From NCBI GenBank assembly GCA_014238155.1, contig JABABQ010000028.1:52503-116502 (forward strand): DNA of 64,000 nt, written 5' to 3'. The notes beneath the pieces were generated by a model. It was not told where the DNA came from and made no database searches. It saw nothing but the letters and a program-made list of their open reading frames with translations. Position 1 is the first letter of the stretch. Every line of letters starts with the position of its first letter. Below are positions 18,801 to 27,542 of the stretch, in pieces. A program made the translations under genes and the position numbers. This stretch comes from Rhizobiaceae bacterium (GTDB lineage: Bacteria > Pseudomonadota > Alphaproteobacteria > Rhizobiales > Rhizobiaceae).

Positions 18801-19238
18801 ATGACGGCAAATGTTTCTATCGTAACACTAGGGGTCGAAGATCTCGCGACATCGACCGCCTTTTATGAAAAGCTGGGTTGGGCCAACAGTTCGGCCAGTC
18901 AGGAAAGCGTCACGTTTCTGCAGGGCCACAGTGTCGTGTTGGGTCTGTACGGCCGGGAAGCACTTGCCGAAGACGCTGGTGTGGACCCAACAGGCTCGGG
19001 ATTTCGAGGGGCAGCATTGGCGATTAACCTGCCGGATCGGCTGGCCGTCGATCGCTTTTTTGCTCACGCCATATCTTGCGGCGCTGATAAAACCAAGCAA
19101 CCACAAGAAGTTTTTTGGGGTGGGTATTCAGGTTATTTTGCCGACCCCGACGGCCATTTGTGGGAAGTCGCTCACAATCCCTATGTCAAGATGGATCCGC
19201 AAACCAGTCAGCTGACACTTGATGGAACAGCCAAGTGA
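18801..19238 (+). CDS. VOC family protein (glyoxalase/bleomycin-resistance fold)
   Basis: A 145-residue protein of the vicinal oxygen chelate superfamily. It opens with VSIVTLGVEDLATSTAFYEKLGW and ends with GYFADPDGHLWEVAHNP, the two signatures of the paired beta-alpha-beta-beta-beta modules. Relatives include metalloenzymes and antibiotic-binding proteins, and function cannot be assigned. Its stop overlaps the GTG start of the next hydrolase by 4 bp, so the two are likely co-translated. Confidence 0.85.
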   Translation: MTANVSIVTLGVEDLATSTAFYEKLGWANSSASQESVTFLQGHSVVLGLYGREALAEDAGVDPTGSGFRGAALAINLPDRLAVDRFFAHAISCGADKTKQPQEVFWGGYSGYFADPDGHLWEVAHNPYVKMDPQTSQLTLDGTAK

Positions 19239-19798
19239 GCGCCACCTTAATGCTGATCGACATGCAGGGCGCCATGGATGACGCAAGATTTTCATCTCAG
19301 GGACAGCCAGAGGCCCTGAACCGGGCGGCTGACCTGCTCGGCCATTGGCGAAATCAGGGCAATCCGATTATTCATATTCGCCACGACAGCATGGATCCTT
19401 CATCTCCCTATTCTCCTGACAAGGCGAGCCATGGTTTCAAGCGCGAAGTGACGCCACTTGATCATGAAACAATCGTCGAAAAACGTACCAACAACGCCTT
19501 TATCGGCACCGATTTGATGCAGGTATTGGAAGAAATTGGCTCAACTGAGTTGGTTGTTTGCGGCGTGCACCTTCAGGACTGCGTGGAAAGCACCGTGCGA
19601 ATGGCAGGAAATCTTGGCTTCATGGTGTATCTGGTTGGAGATGCCACAGTGAGCCTTGGACAAACTGATATTAATGGCAAAAAGTGGTCACCCGATGAGG
19701 TCCATGCGTTGACCTTGGGGATATTGGACGGTCAATATGCCAAGGTGATGAACAGTGCCGACTTGATGGTCGACATGGAAGATGCTGTTGTTCACTAG
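19235..19798 (+). CDS. Isochorismatase-like cysteine hydrolase
   Basis: A 187-residue member of the isochorismatase-like hydrolase family, which includes nicotinamidases and related amidases. The catalytic Asp is in LIDMQGAMDD near residue 9, the Lys in VEKRTNNAF, and the Cys in HLQDCVESTVRMA. The start is GTG overlapping the preceding stop. The family splits into many activities (amide, ester or biuret hydrolysis), and neither the sequence nor the VOC neighbour decides which applies. Confidence 0.87.
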   Translation: MSATLMLIDMQGAMDDARFSSQGQPEALNRAADLLGHWRNQGNPIIHIRHDSMDPSSPYSPDKASHGFKREVTPLDHETIVEKRTNNAFIGTDLMQVLEEIGSTELVVCGVHLQDCVESTVRMAGNLGFMVYLVGDATVSLGQTDINGKKWSPDEVHALTLGILDGQYAKVMNSADLMVDMEDAVVH

Positions 19799-19823
19799 AA
19801 TATTGAAACCGTTCGGATAGTGA

Positions 19824-20924
19824 ATGAACCTGTCGTTGCCGAAATGGGTCGATTATGGCCTGATGCCACTGATTAACGTTGCAGTGGCTTTTCTGATTGC
19901 CGGGCTGGTTGTGCTGTTCGTCGGTGAAAGCCCGGTTGAAGCTGCCTATCTGATGGTACGCGGGGCATTTGGCAATGGCTACAATCTCGGCTTTACGCTG
20001 TTTTTTGCAACGACTTTTATCTTTACCGGTCTGGCGGTTGCCGTGGCATTTCATGCCGGCCTGTTCAATATTGGTGGTGAAGGCCAGGCTTATGTCGGCG
20101 GATTGGGTGTTGGCTTGGTCTGCCTGTCGATGGACACCATTCTGCCCTGGTGGATAACCTTTCCTCTGGCGATAATTGGAGCGGCGCTGTTTGGGGCGCT
20201 TTGGGCGTTTATTCCAGCCTTTCTCCAGGCCAAGCGCGGCAGTCATATTGTCATTACCACCATCATGTTCAATTTCATCGCTTCGGCGCTGATGGTTTAT
20301 CTTCTGGCCGGGCCATTGCAAAAATCAGCCAATCTTGGGCCACGTACCAGAGATTTCGAAGCAGGTGGGCAAATTCCCAAACTCGATTGGTTGTTCTCTC
20401 CCTTTGGCATCGATATGGGCGCCTCTCCGCTCAACATCTCGTTCTTGCTGGCGCTGATCATGTCGGCGGCAGTCTGGTTGATTGTCTGGCGGACAAAATT
20501 CGGCTTTGAAATGCGGACCCAGGGTGTCAGCCCACGTGCAGCAATTTATGCAGGAATGCCCGAAGTGAAAATCATCGTTCTGGCGATGATGTTGTCTGGA
20601 GCCTTGGCTGGAATGATGGCGTTAAATCCGGTCATGGGAGATCAGGCTCGTCTGCAGCTCGATTTTGTCGAGGGTGCAGGATTTGTGGGTATCGCGGTGG
20701 CTCTGATGGGCCGATCACATCCCGCAGGTATTATTCCGGCGGCGATCCTGTTTGGCGCTCTGTATCAAGGTGGTGCTGAACTAGCCTTCGACATGCCCAA
20801 TATCACCCGCGACATGATCGTCATGATTCAGGGGCTGGTGATCCTGTTTGCCGGGGCGATGGAGTTCATGTTTCGACCGGCACTGGCTCGAATTTTCGCC
20901 AAGCAACAGGAAAGGCCAGCCTGA
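19824..20924 (+). CDS. ABC transporter permease, BMP-type nucleoside uptake, subunit 1
   Basis: A 366-residue inner-membrane permease of the BPD_transp_2 family, similar to the YufP/BmpC/NupB type that imports nucleosides with a BMP-family binding protein. About ten hydrophobic segments are visible, with the EGQAYVGG and GVSPRAAIYAGM signatures. Its partner permease overlaps it by one base, and cdd, purine nucleoside phosphorylase and deoC follow, which points to nucleoside uptake. The ATPase and binding-protein genes that usually precede this pair are absent here. Confidence 0.88.
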   Translation: MNLSLPKWVDYGLMPLINVAVAFLIAGLVVLFVGESPVEAAYLMVRGAFGNGYNLGFTLFFATTFIFTGLAVAVAFHAGLFNIGGEGQAYVGGLGVGLVCLSMDTILPWWITFPLAIIGAALFGALWAFIPAFLQAKRGSHIVITTIMFNFIASALMVYLLAGPLQKSANLGPRTRDFEAGGQIPKLDWLFSPFGIDMGASPLNISFLLALIMSAAVWLIVWRTKFGFEMRTQGVSPRAAIYAGMPEVKIIVLAMMLSGALAGMMALNPVMGDQARLQLDFVEGAGFVGIAVALMGRSHPAGIIPAAILFGALYQGGAELAFDMPNITRDMIVMIQGLVILFAGAMEFMFRPALARIFAKQQERPA

Positions 20925-21886
20925 TGGAAACTTTGATTCAATTGCTGGACCTGACTGTACGCTCAGCCGTACCCCTGCTGCTGGCCTGTCTGGCGGGACT
21001 GTATTCAGAACGCTCCGGCATTGTTGATATCGGGCTGGAAGGCAAGATGCTGGGGGGTGCGTTTGCTGCCGCCGCGGCTGCCGCCGTCACCGGGTCCGCT
21101 TGGCTGGGACTGGGCGCCGGCATCATGGTGGCGGTTGCCCTGTCGCTCATTCACGGATTTGCGTCAATTACCAATAAGGGCAATCAGATCGTCTCCGGGG
21201 TTGCCATCAACTTCATAGCCGCCGGACTTTCAGCACTGCTCGGGCAGGCATGGTTCAGCCAGGGCGGCCGCACCCCACAATTACAGCCTGGAGGTCGCTT
21301 CAATCCTCTGGAGCTGCCACTCGCCGAAACACTCTATGGCATCCCCTACCTCGGTCCAATTTACCGTGAATTGATCTCCGGTCACAATCTGATTGCTTAT
21401 TTTGCCTTCGCCATGGTGCCGATTACCTGGTGGGTATTGTTTCGCACCCGCTTTGGACTGCGACTTCGGGCGGTCGGCGAAAATCCCGCGGCCGTGGATA
21501 CGGCAGGCATTTCGGTTTCCTGGGCACGCTATCGGGCGGTTATTTGCTGCGGTGTTCTGTGCGGCATTGCCGGTGCCTATTTGTCGATCGGCGTTTCCGC
21601 CGGCTTTGTCAAAGACATGACCGCCGGGCGCGGGTTTATTGCACTCGCGGCATTGATTTTTGCCAAATGGCGCCCTGTAGCAGCCATGTGGGCCTGTCTG
21701 CTGTTTGGATTTCTGGGGGCCATTGAAATTCGCTATCAGGGTGTCGCTCTTCCCATCGTCGGCGTTGTGCCAGTGCAATTGATGCAGGCATTGCCCTATA
21801 TCCTGACCGTCATTTTGCTGGCCGGGTTTATCGGCAAGGCCATTCCACCGAAGGCCGGAGGCGTTCCTTACACCAAGGAGCGGTAG
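20924..21886 (+). CDS. ABC transporter permease, BMP-type nucleoside uptake, subunit 2
   Basis: A 320-residue permease of the YufQ/NupC type that pairs with the preceding permease. SGIVDIGLEGKMLGG near residue 29 and the RAVGENPAAVDTAGI coupling segment are typical. About nine transmembrane helices are evident, with a long Ala/Gly run around residues 45-65. It is followed after 2 bp by cdd, so transport and catabolism of nucleosides share an operon. Confidence 0.88.
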   Translation: METLIQLLDLTVRSAVPLLLACLAGLYSERSGIVDIGLEGKMLGGAFAAAAAAAVTGSAWLGLGAGIMVAVALSLIHGFASITNKGNQIVSGVAINFIAAGLSALLGQAWFSQGGRTPQLQPGGRFNPLELPLAETLYGIPYLGPIYRELISGHNLIAYFAFAMVPITWWVLFRTRFGLRLRAVGENPAAVDTAGISVSWARYRAVICCGVLCGIAGAYLSIGVSAGFVKDMTAGRGFIALAALIFAKWRPVAAMWACLLFGFLGAIEIRYQGVALPIVGVVPVQLMQALPYILTVILLAGFIGKAIPPKAGGVPYTKER

Positions 21887-21888
21887 GC

Positions 21889-22272
21889 ATGAAGGACACT
21901 CTCTTCCAAGCCGCGCGCGCTGCCATGGCCAATAGCCATTCTCCCTATTCAAAGTTTCCCGTGGGTGCTGCACTGTTGACCGCAGCGGGCAATGTCTATC
22001 GCGGCTGCAATATTGAAAATGCCTCCTATCCGGAAGGTTGGTGCGCCGAGACAAGTGCAATCTCACAGATGGTGACCGCTGGAGAAAGCAAGATCGCCGA
22101 GATTTGCGTTACCGCGGAAAGGATGGATTGCATCACCCCCTGTGGCGGATGCCGCCAGAGATTGGTTGAATTTGCCACACCCGATACGCCGGTCCATCTG
22201 TGTGACCAAAATGGCGTTGTAGATACAGTAACGTTGGGTGACCTGCTCCCCACCAGTTTCAAATTGGATTAG
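21889..22272 (+). CDS. cdd: Cytidine deaminase
   Basis: Deaminates cytidine and deoxycytidine to uridine forms. The 127-residue protein is of the small homotetrameric type, with zinc ligands Cys52, Cys85 and Cys88 and the catalytic Glu54 (motifs CAETSAI and PCGGCRQ). It sits between the permeases and purine nucleoside phosphorylase, consistent with salvage of imported nucleosides. The start overlaps no gene, and the spacing to the next gene is 5 bp. Confidence 0.96.
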   Translation: MKDTLFQAARAAMANSHSPYSKFPVGAALLTAAGNVYRGCNIENASYPEGWCAETSAISQMVTAGESKIAEICVTAERMDCITPCGGCRQRLVEFATPDTPVHLCDQNGVVDTVTLGDLLPTSFKLD

Positions 22273-22277
22273 AAAAG

Positions 22278-23063
22278 ATGGATCTGAAAACAGCTCTTAA
22301 TGGATTTGCACCTGAAACCGCCCTGGTGCTGGGTTCGGGGCTTGGCGGGGCGGTTGAAGCAGTGCAGGTGGAAAGCCGACACCCTTTTACCGAGCTGGAT
22401 GGATTTCCGGTCAGCAAAGTCTCAGGTCATTCCGCCGAGATTATTGCTGGAACACTGAACAATCATAAAGTCATCGTGCTGTCTGGAAGGGTTCACTATT
22501 ACGAAGACGGCAATCCAGCTGCGATGAGGGGCCCAATAGCTGCATTGAAAGAAGCCGGGGTAAGTCGCCTGATCCTGACGAATTCAGCCGGATCAACCAA
22601 CCCGGATATGGCCCCGGGCTCGATAATGCAGATCAAGGATCATATTAATTTTTCTGGTACCAATCCATTATTCGGTGAGCCCACCGACAATCGCTTTGTC
22701 GGCTTGACCTCGGCTTATGACAAAACTTTGCGCAAGGCATTTCGTCGCCATGCAAAAAGCCTGGATATCAAGCTGCATCGCGGCGTTTACATGTGGTTTT
22801 CGGGCCCGAGTTTTGAAACGCCTACCGAAATAAAAATGGCGCGCCGCATGGGTGCCGATGCCGTGGGCATGTCCACAGTTCCCGAAGTCATTCTTGCCAG
22901 ATTCTACGATATGAACGTGTGCGCCTTTTCGATTATCACTAATTTCGCAGCCGGAATGACTGGAGCGGAGCTATCTCATTCCGAGACCAAGGGAATTGCC
23001 CCCCAGGGAGGTGAAAAAATTTCAAGACTACTGGCTGCTGCATTCGAAGAGGGCTTGCAATGA
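22278..23063 (+). CDS. Purine-nucleoside phosphorylase
   Basis: A 261-residue phosphorylase of the trimeric class (PunA/XapA-like), which splits inosine, guanosine and related nucleosides with phosphate to give base and ribose-1-phosphate. Signatures are VLGSGLGG near residue 17, SGRVHYYEDG for phosphate, TNSAGSTNPDM, and the ribose-binding GPSFETPTE with the base-site region SIITNFAAGM. Its stop overlaps deoC by 4 bp. The subtype by base preference cannot be fixed. Confidence 0.92.
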   Translation: MDLKTALNGFAPETALVLGSGLGGAVEAVQVESRHPFTELDGFPVSKVSGHSAEIIAGTLNNHKVIVLSGRVHYYEDGNPAAMRGPIAALKEAGVSRLILTNSAGSTNPDMAPGSIMQIKDHINFSGTNPLFGEPTDNRFVGLTSAYDKTLRKAFRRHAKSLDIKLHRGVYMWFSGPSFETPTEIKMARRMGADAVGMSTVPEVILARFYDMNVCAFSIITNFAAGMTGAELSHSETKGIAPQGGEKISRLLAAAFEEGLQ

Positions 23064-23827
23064 CAAATGTATCACGCAAATCCATAGCAGAGCGTGCGCT
23101 TGGCCTGGTCGATCTGACAGATCTTGGAGAAAACAGTGATGAAGCAAGCGTTGGTGAATTGTGCCGTCGTGCCCAGACACCTCAAGGAAATGTTGCGGCA
23201 ATCTGCATCTGGCCACGAATGATCGCCCATGCCAGATCCCAACTTAAAGGTTCCGGTATTCCGATTGCCACAGTGGTGAATTTCCCCGCAGGTGACCAGA
23301 CCATCGAGGACACTGTCACTCTCACACTGACGGCTATTTCAGACGGAGCAGATGAAATCGATCTTGTAATTCCCTATAAGGATATGCTGGAGGGGGACAA
23401 TTCCACTACTCAGGCCATGATTGTTGCTATCAGATCTGCAACATCTGAAAAGGCGCTTCTCAAAGTCATTTTGGAAACTGGGGAATTGCAAGATCCCGAT
23501 CTCATTCGCGCTGCCAGCGATCTGGCGATTGCCGCGGGAGCTGATTTCATCAAAACGTCCACCGGCAAAGTTGCTGTGAACGCGACACTGGAGGCAGCCG
23601 AAATCATGCTGCAGGCCATCGCAGATTCTGCACAGCCAGTGGGTCTAAAACCCGCAGGTGGCATCAAGACGACAGAAGATTGTGGTGCTTATCTGGAATT
23701 GGCCGACAAAACATTGGGAGCCGGTTGGGCATCGCCATCCACACTTCGCTTCGGTGCTTCAAGCGTTCTGAGCGACCTTCTGGCTGCACTTGAGGGCAAG
23801 TCTGCGGATACTTCCAACGGTTATTGA
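23060..23827 (+). CDS. deoC: Deoxyribose-phosphate aldolase
   Basis: Cleaves deoxyribose-5-phosphate to glyceraldehyde-3-phosphate and acetaldehyde, finishing deoxynucleoside breakdown. The 255-residue TIM-barrel protein has the Schiff-base lysine in DFIKTSTGK and the C-terminal PAGGIKT. It resembles the E. coli-like group in size. The last gene of the nucleoside operon; its end overlaps the convergent mutS end by 7 bp. A pentose-phosphate mutase (deoB) and thymidine phosphorylase are not here. Confidence 0.94.
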   Translation: MTNVSRKSIAERALGLVDLTDLGENSDEASVGELCRRAQTPQGNVAAICIWPRMIAHARSQLKGSGIPIATVVNFPAGDQTIEDTVTLTLTAISDGADEIDLVIPYKDMLEGDNSTTQAMIVAIRSATSEKALLKVILETGELQDPDLIRAASDLAIAAGADFIKTSTGKVAVNATLEAAEIMLQAIADSAQPVGLKPAGGIKTTEDCGAYLELADKTLGAGWASPSTLRFGASSVLSDLLAALEGKSADTSNGY

Positions 23828-26475
23828 ACGGTTTTAAGTGCGTAGATCAATTCCAGCGCCTCACGTGGCGTCAGCTCATCCGGTTGAATCCCGTCCAGCT
23901 TTTCCTGCAGCTTTGACGGTCCGGTGGTTACAGGTTTCGATTCAACCTGCACCGCAGAAAACAACGGAAGATCGTCAATCAGTGTGCTCGATGGACTTTC
24001 ACGATTTTGGCTTTCCAACTGATCCAGCACATTGCGTGCACGCTCTACAACCTTGCCGGGCAGACCCGCCAACCGCGCCACCTGTATGCCATAGGAGCGG
24101 TCCGCCGTTCCCTCAACAACTTCATGCAGAAACACGACATCACCATCCCACTCCTTGACGCTCATTGTGACGTTCGACAAGCGTTGCAGAGCCGATGAAA
24201 GAGCTGTCAGCTCATGGTAGTGGGTGGCAAACAGGGTCCGACAACAATTGATTTCATGCAGATGTTCAAGGGTTGCCCAGGCTATGGACAATCCATCAAA
24301 TGTCGCCGTCCCGCGTCCGATTTCATCGAGAATGACCAGCGAACGCGAACCGGCCTGATTGAGAATTGCCGCTGTTTCCACCATCTCCACCATGAAGGTG
24401 GAACGGCCACGGGCCAGATCATCAGCTGCCCCGACCCGTGAAAACAAGCGGTCAACAATGCCGATATGCGCACTTCCTGCCGGCACAAAGGAGCCCATTT
24501 GAGCCAGAATAACAATCAGGGCATTTTGTCGAAGAAATGTAGACTTTCCGCCCATATTTGGTCCTGTCAGCAACCACAGTTTTCCACCATCAGCACCGCC
24601 TATTGAACAGTCATTGGCAACAAACGGGTTCTGCGCCTGCTTGCGGAGCGCCTGTTCGACCACCGGATGGCGCCCGGCCACAATCTGGAACGCCAAGCTG
24701 CCGTCTATTTCGGGACGCACATAGCCTTGTTCCTGCGCGAGTTCCGCCAACGCCGCACCAACATCTATTTCGGCAATGGCTCGGGCAATGGCCTGAAGCC
24801 GGTCTGTTTGCACCAACACCCTTTGCTGGGCATCCCCAAAATGGCCAAGTTCAAGTTGCAGCGCCTTATTCGCCGCATTGGCGATTTTTGTTTCCAGTTC
24901 TGCCAGCTCCGTCGTTGTAAAACGCATGGCGTTGGCCATGGTTTGACGATGAATAAACCTTTCCTTGTCCTCGCTGAGCGCGGTCGCATTCAGGGCAGTC
25001 ACCTCAATGAAATAACCCAGCACGTTGTTGTGCCGGATTTTGAGATTCTTAACTCCGGTTTCCTTTGCATAGCTGGACTGAAGGCTGGCGATTACCTTTT
25101 TGCTTTCGTTGCTCAGCTGCCGCAATTCATCAAGTTCCGCATCAAAACCAGTTCGAACGAAATTGCCGTCACGAGCCTGCAAAGGAGCTTCGTCAAAAAG
25201 CAATTTATCCAAATGATCGGCCAGCACGATTGGAGTATCCTCCAGACACACCAGATCATCACTGAGATTTGACGGCAGCTCTGGTTCAAAATCATTGATC
25301 AGTTCTGCCAAAGCCTTGGTCGTTCTCAATCCCAAACTGATCGACAGCAGGTCCCGGGGCCCTCCCCGATTTAGCGACAGTCGGGACAGAGACCTGGCTG
25401 TGTCTGGCATGGATTTCAGAACCGAGCGTATCTGTGTGCGCAATTCTTCCTGGACAATAAAAAAAGCTACTTCGTCATGCCTTGCCACAATCTTCGCCGC
25501 ATGGGTCAGTGGATTGGCCAACCGTTGGGTCACCAGTCTGGTGCCACCACCGGATACTGTTCGGTCGATGGTTTTCAGCAACGCACCTTCGCGACTGCCG
25601 GAAAGGGTTTGTATCAATTCAAGATTAGCCCGGGTAGCAGCGTCAATATACAAGACTTGGGAAGAATCACTGCGCTCAGGACGTGCCAGCGGCGGGCGTT
25701 CACCAATCTGGGTTTTTTCAATATAGGCGATAGCTGCATTCGCCGCCGCCAGTTCTGCACGAGCAAATGTGCCAAACCCATCCAGCGTAGATACCCCATA
25801 AAACTGTTGGATATTTTGAGCTGCTCGCGAGGAATCAAACATTGACGAGGGTTGTGGTTGTACTGTGCAGTCCAGAGTTTCAAACAACATGCGCAGATTA
25901 TCATCATCAAATAACACTTCAGGAACAACCAGTTCGCTGGGTGCCAAGCGAGCTATATCGGCCGAAAGTTGATCGGCCTTGGATTCAGCCAATGTGAACA
26001 TGCCGGTTGAAATATCGATTGCTGCCAAACCGAATTGATCACCCGCCTCGCCACCACGGACTCGCGCCAGTGTTGCCAGAATATTAGCAGAGCCAGGCTG
26101 AAGCAGATTTTCTTCAGTAATAGTTCCCGGGGTGACGAGGCGAACGACATCCCTTTTTACCACCGATTTAGAGCCACGCTTCTTGGCAACAGCCGGATCT
26201 TCAACCTGCTCGCAAACCGCCACCCGGTACCCCAGAGCAATCAGTCTCTGCAGATAATCATCTGAGGCATGTACCGGAACACCACACATGGGAATATCTT
26301 CGCCGAGATGTTTGCCGCGTTTGGTCAACGCAATACCAAGCGCCCGTGAGGCTGTCTCAGCATCGGCAAAAAACAACTCATAAAAGTCACCCATACGATA
26401 GAACAGCAATGCATCGGGATAAGTCGCCTTGATCTCAATATATTGCGCCATCATCGGGGTCGGTTGGTCAGACAT
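23821..26475 (-). CDS. mutS: DNA mismatch repair protein MutS
   Basis: Recognises mismatches and small loops and recruits MutL. The 884-residue protein has the mismatch-binding N-terminus with [11 protein letters not shown] (the Phe-X-Glu motif is GDFYELF, about residue 30), connector and lever domains, then the ATPase: Walker [14 protein letters not shown], Walker [15 protein letters not shown], and ATHYHELT. Length is typical. The gene overlaps deoC by 7 bp at the 3' ends. The 117 bp before it, up to olsB, likely holds its promoter. Confidence 0.97.
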   Translation of the reverse strand: MSDQPTPMMAQYIEIKATYPDALLFYRMGDFYELFFADAETASRALGIALTKRGKHLGEDIPMCGVPVHASDDYLQRLIALGYRVAVCEQVEDPAVAKKRGSKSVVKRDVVRLVTPGTITEENLLQPGSANILATLARVRGGEAGDQFGLAAIDISTGMFTLAESKADQLSADIARLAPSELVVPEVLFDDDNLRMLFETLDCTVQPQPSSMFDSSRAAQNIQQFYGVSTLDGFGTFARAELAAANAAIAYIEKTQIGERPPLARPERSDSSQVLYIDAATRANLELIQTLSGSREGALLKTIDRTVSGGGTRLVTQRLANPLTHAAKIVARHDEVAFFIVQEELRTQIRSVLKSMPDTARSLSRLSLNRGGPRDLLSISLGLRTTKALAELINDFEPELPSNLSDDLVCLEDTPIVLADHLDKLLFDEAPLQARDGNFVRTGFDAELDELRQLSNESKKVIASLQSSYAKETGVKNLKIRHNNVLGYFIEVTALNATALSEDKERFIHRQTMANAMRFTTTELAELETKIANAANKALQLELGHFGDAQQRVLVQTDRLQAIARAIAEIDVGAALAELAQEQGYVRPEIDGSLAFQIVAGRHPVVEQALRKQAQNPFVANDCSIGGADGGKLWLLTGPNMGGKSTFLRQNALIVILAQMGSFVPAGSAHIGIVDRLFSRVGAADDLARGRSTFMVEMVETAAILNQAGSRSLVILDEIGRGTATFDGLSIAWATLEHLHEINCCRTLFATHYHELTALSSALQRLSNVTMSVKEWDGDVVFLHEVVEGTADRSYGIQVARLAGLPGKVVERARNVLDQLESQNRESPSSTLIDDLPLFSAVQVESKPVTTGPSKLQEKLDGIQPDELTPREALELIYALKTVQ

Positions 26476-26592
26476 TAAACACGCGCACAGAATTGGGATC
26501 AGAGCCAGACATTAGCAGGCCAGTTTGCAACTAGCCATTGCAGACATATGGTCAAAGCGACTCACACCCAGCGAGCTGTGGATGTTTTGCGA

Positions 26593-27477
26593 TCAGACCG
26601 TGAATCGCGATGCATCAACGCCAAAATGTGCCAGATAACGAGGATTGATCTGAGCTACTTTGAGAACAACCAATAAATCGATCGTGCCAAACTGCTCATC
26701 AATCACTGCATGGGTTGCAACTTTTGCACCCAAACGCAGATATCCTTTGATCAATGGCGGCATTTTGGCCATGGCCTGTCGCACACCCTTTGGCGCCTTC
26801 ATTGTTGAGGCAATTTCGCACAATTTTACCGGATTTGGTACGATTGCTGGGCAATCCTCTGCGCAATCCAAAACAGCGTTGTCAGCGAGCCAGGACAAAG
26901 AATCGGCAAACTCTGTGGGGTCGGTGCCTTCAAATGAGGCGCACCCGAACATGATATCGATGCGATTGGCCACGGCATGGGACCAGGTGCCATGCCAAAG
27001 CAACTCCATTGTTCTTTTGTTTCGATAGTTTGACAAAACGCAGGAGCGCCCAAGCTCCAGCAAATTGGCCCCTTGGTTTAATTCGAGCAGTGGCGCAAGA
27101 TTGTATTCCAACTGGGAATAAAAACCCCCGGCCCGCTCGGCCTGGGCCTTTCGCATCATTCGGTAAGTGCCAACAACTTCGGCATCATCGCGTACGGCAT
27201 CAATCACAAGCAAATGATCACAAAAGGGATCAAAAGCATCCTGATCTCGTTCTGTCTGGTGAATACCCTCACTGGGTCGACCGCCCATCTCCCGATAAAA
27301 AACCTCATACCGCACGGCCTGAGCCGCCCTGATTTCAGCCTGGGTTCGCGCCAGTCTTGTTTGTAGACTTCCAATCTCACCCAGCAGCGGGGCTTTGGGG
27401 TCAACCGATGGCGAGGGCTCGGTCATTGGCTCATCATGGCTCAAGGACATCTGTTCAACTTCAAAATTCATTGGCAC
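26593..27477 (-). CDS. olsB: Ornithine N-acyltransferase OlsB family
   Basis: A GNAT-fold N-acyltransferase of 294 residues that matches OlsB, which attaches a 3-hydroxyacyl chain to ornithine in the first step of ornithine lipid synthesis. The recognisable stretches are ELGRSCVLSNYRN and LWHGTWSHAVANRIDIMFGCASFEGT (in the middle of the protein). The substrate is inferred from family; related N-acyl amino acid synthases look similar. The partner OlsA is not in this window. The first about 35 residues look unstructured, so the start may be the ATG nine codons further in. Confidence 0.82.
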   Translation of the reverse strand: MPMNFEVEQMSLSHDEPMTEPSPSVDPKAPLLGEIGSLQTRLARTQAEIRAAQAVRYEVFYREMGGRPSEGIHQTERDQDAFDPFCDHLLVIDAVRDDAEVVGTYRMMRKAQAERAGGFYSQLEYNLAPLLELNQGANLLELGRSCVLSNYRNKRTMELLWHGTWSHAVANRIDIMFGCASFEGTDPTEFADSLSWLADNAVLDCAEDCPAIVPNPVKLCEIASTMKAPKGVRQAMAKMPPLIKGYLRLGAKVATHAVIDEQFGTIDLLVVLKVAQINPRYLAHFGVDASRFTV

Positions 27478-27542
27478 AAGTTAATTCGACCGGGTGACAC
27501 CTGATTGGCAGGCAAGACCTGCCAGTCAGGATGAAATTGAAT

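Noticed and set aside
21281..22066. 261-codon minus-strand frame over permease 2 and cdd
   Set aside because: Antisense to two recognised genes and without domains.
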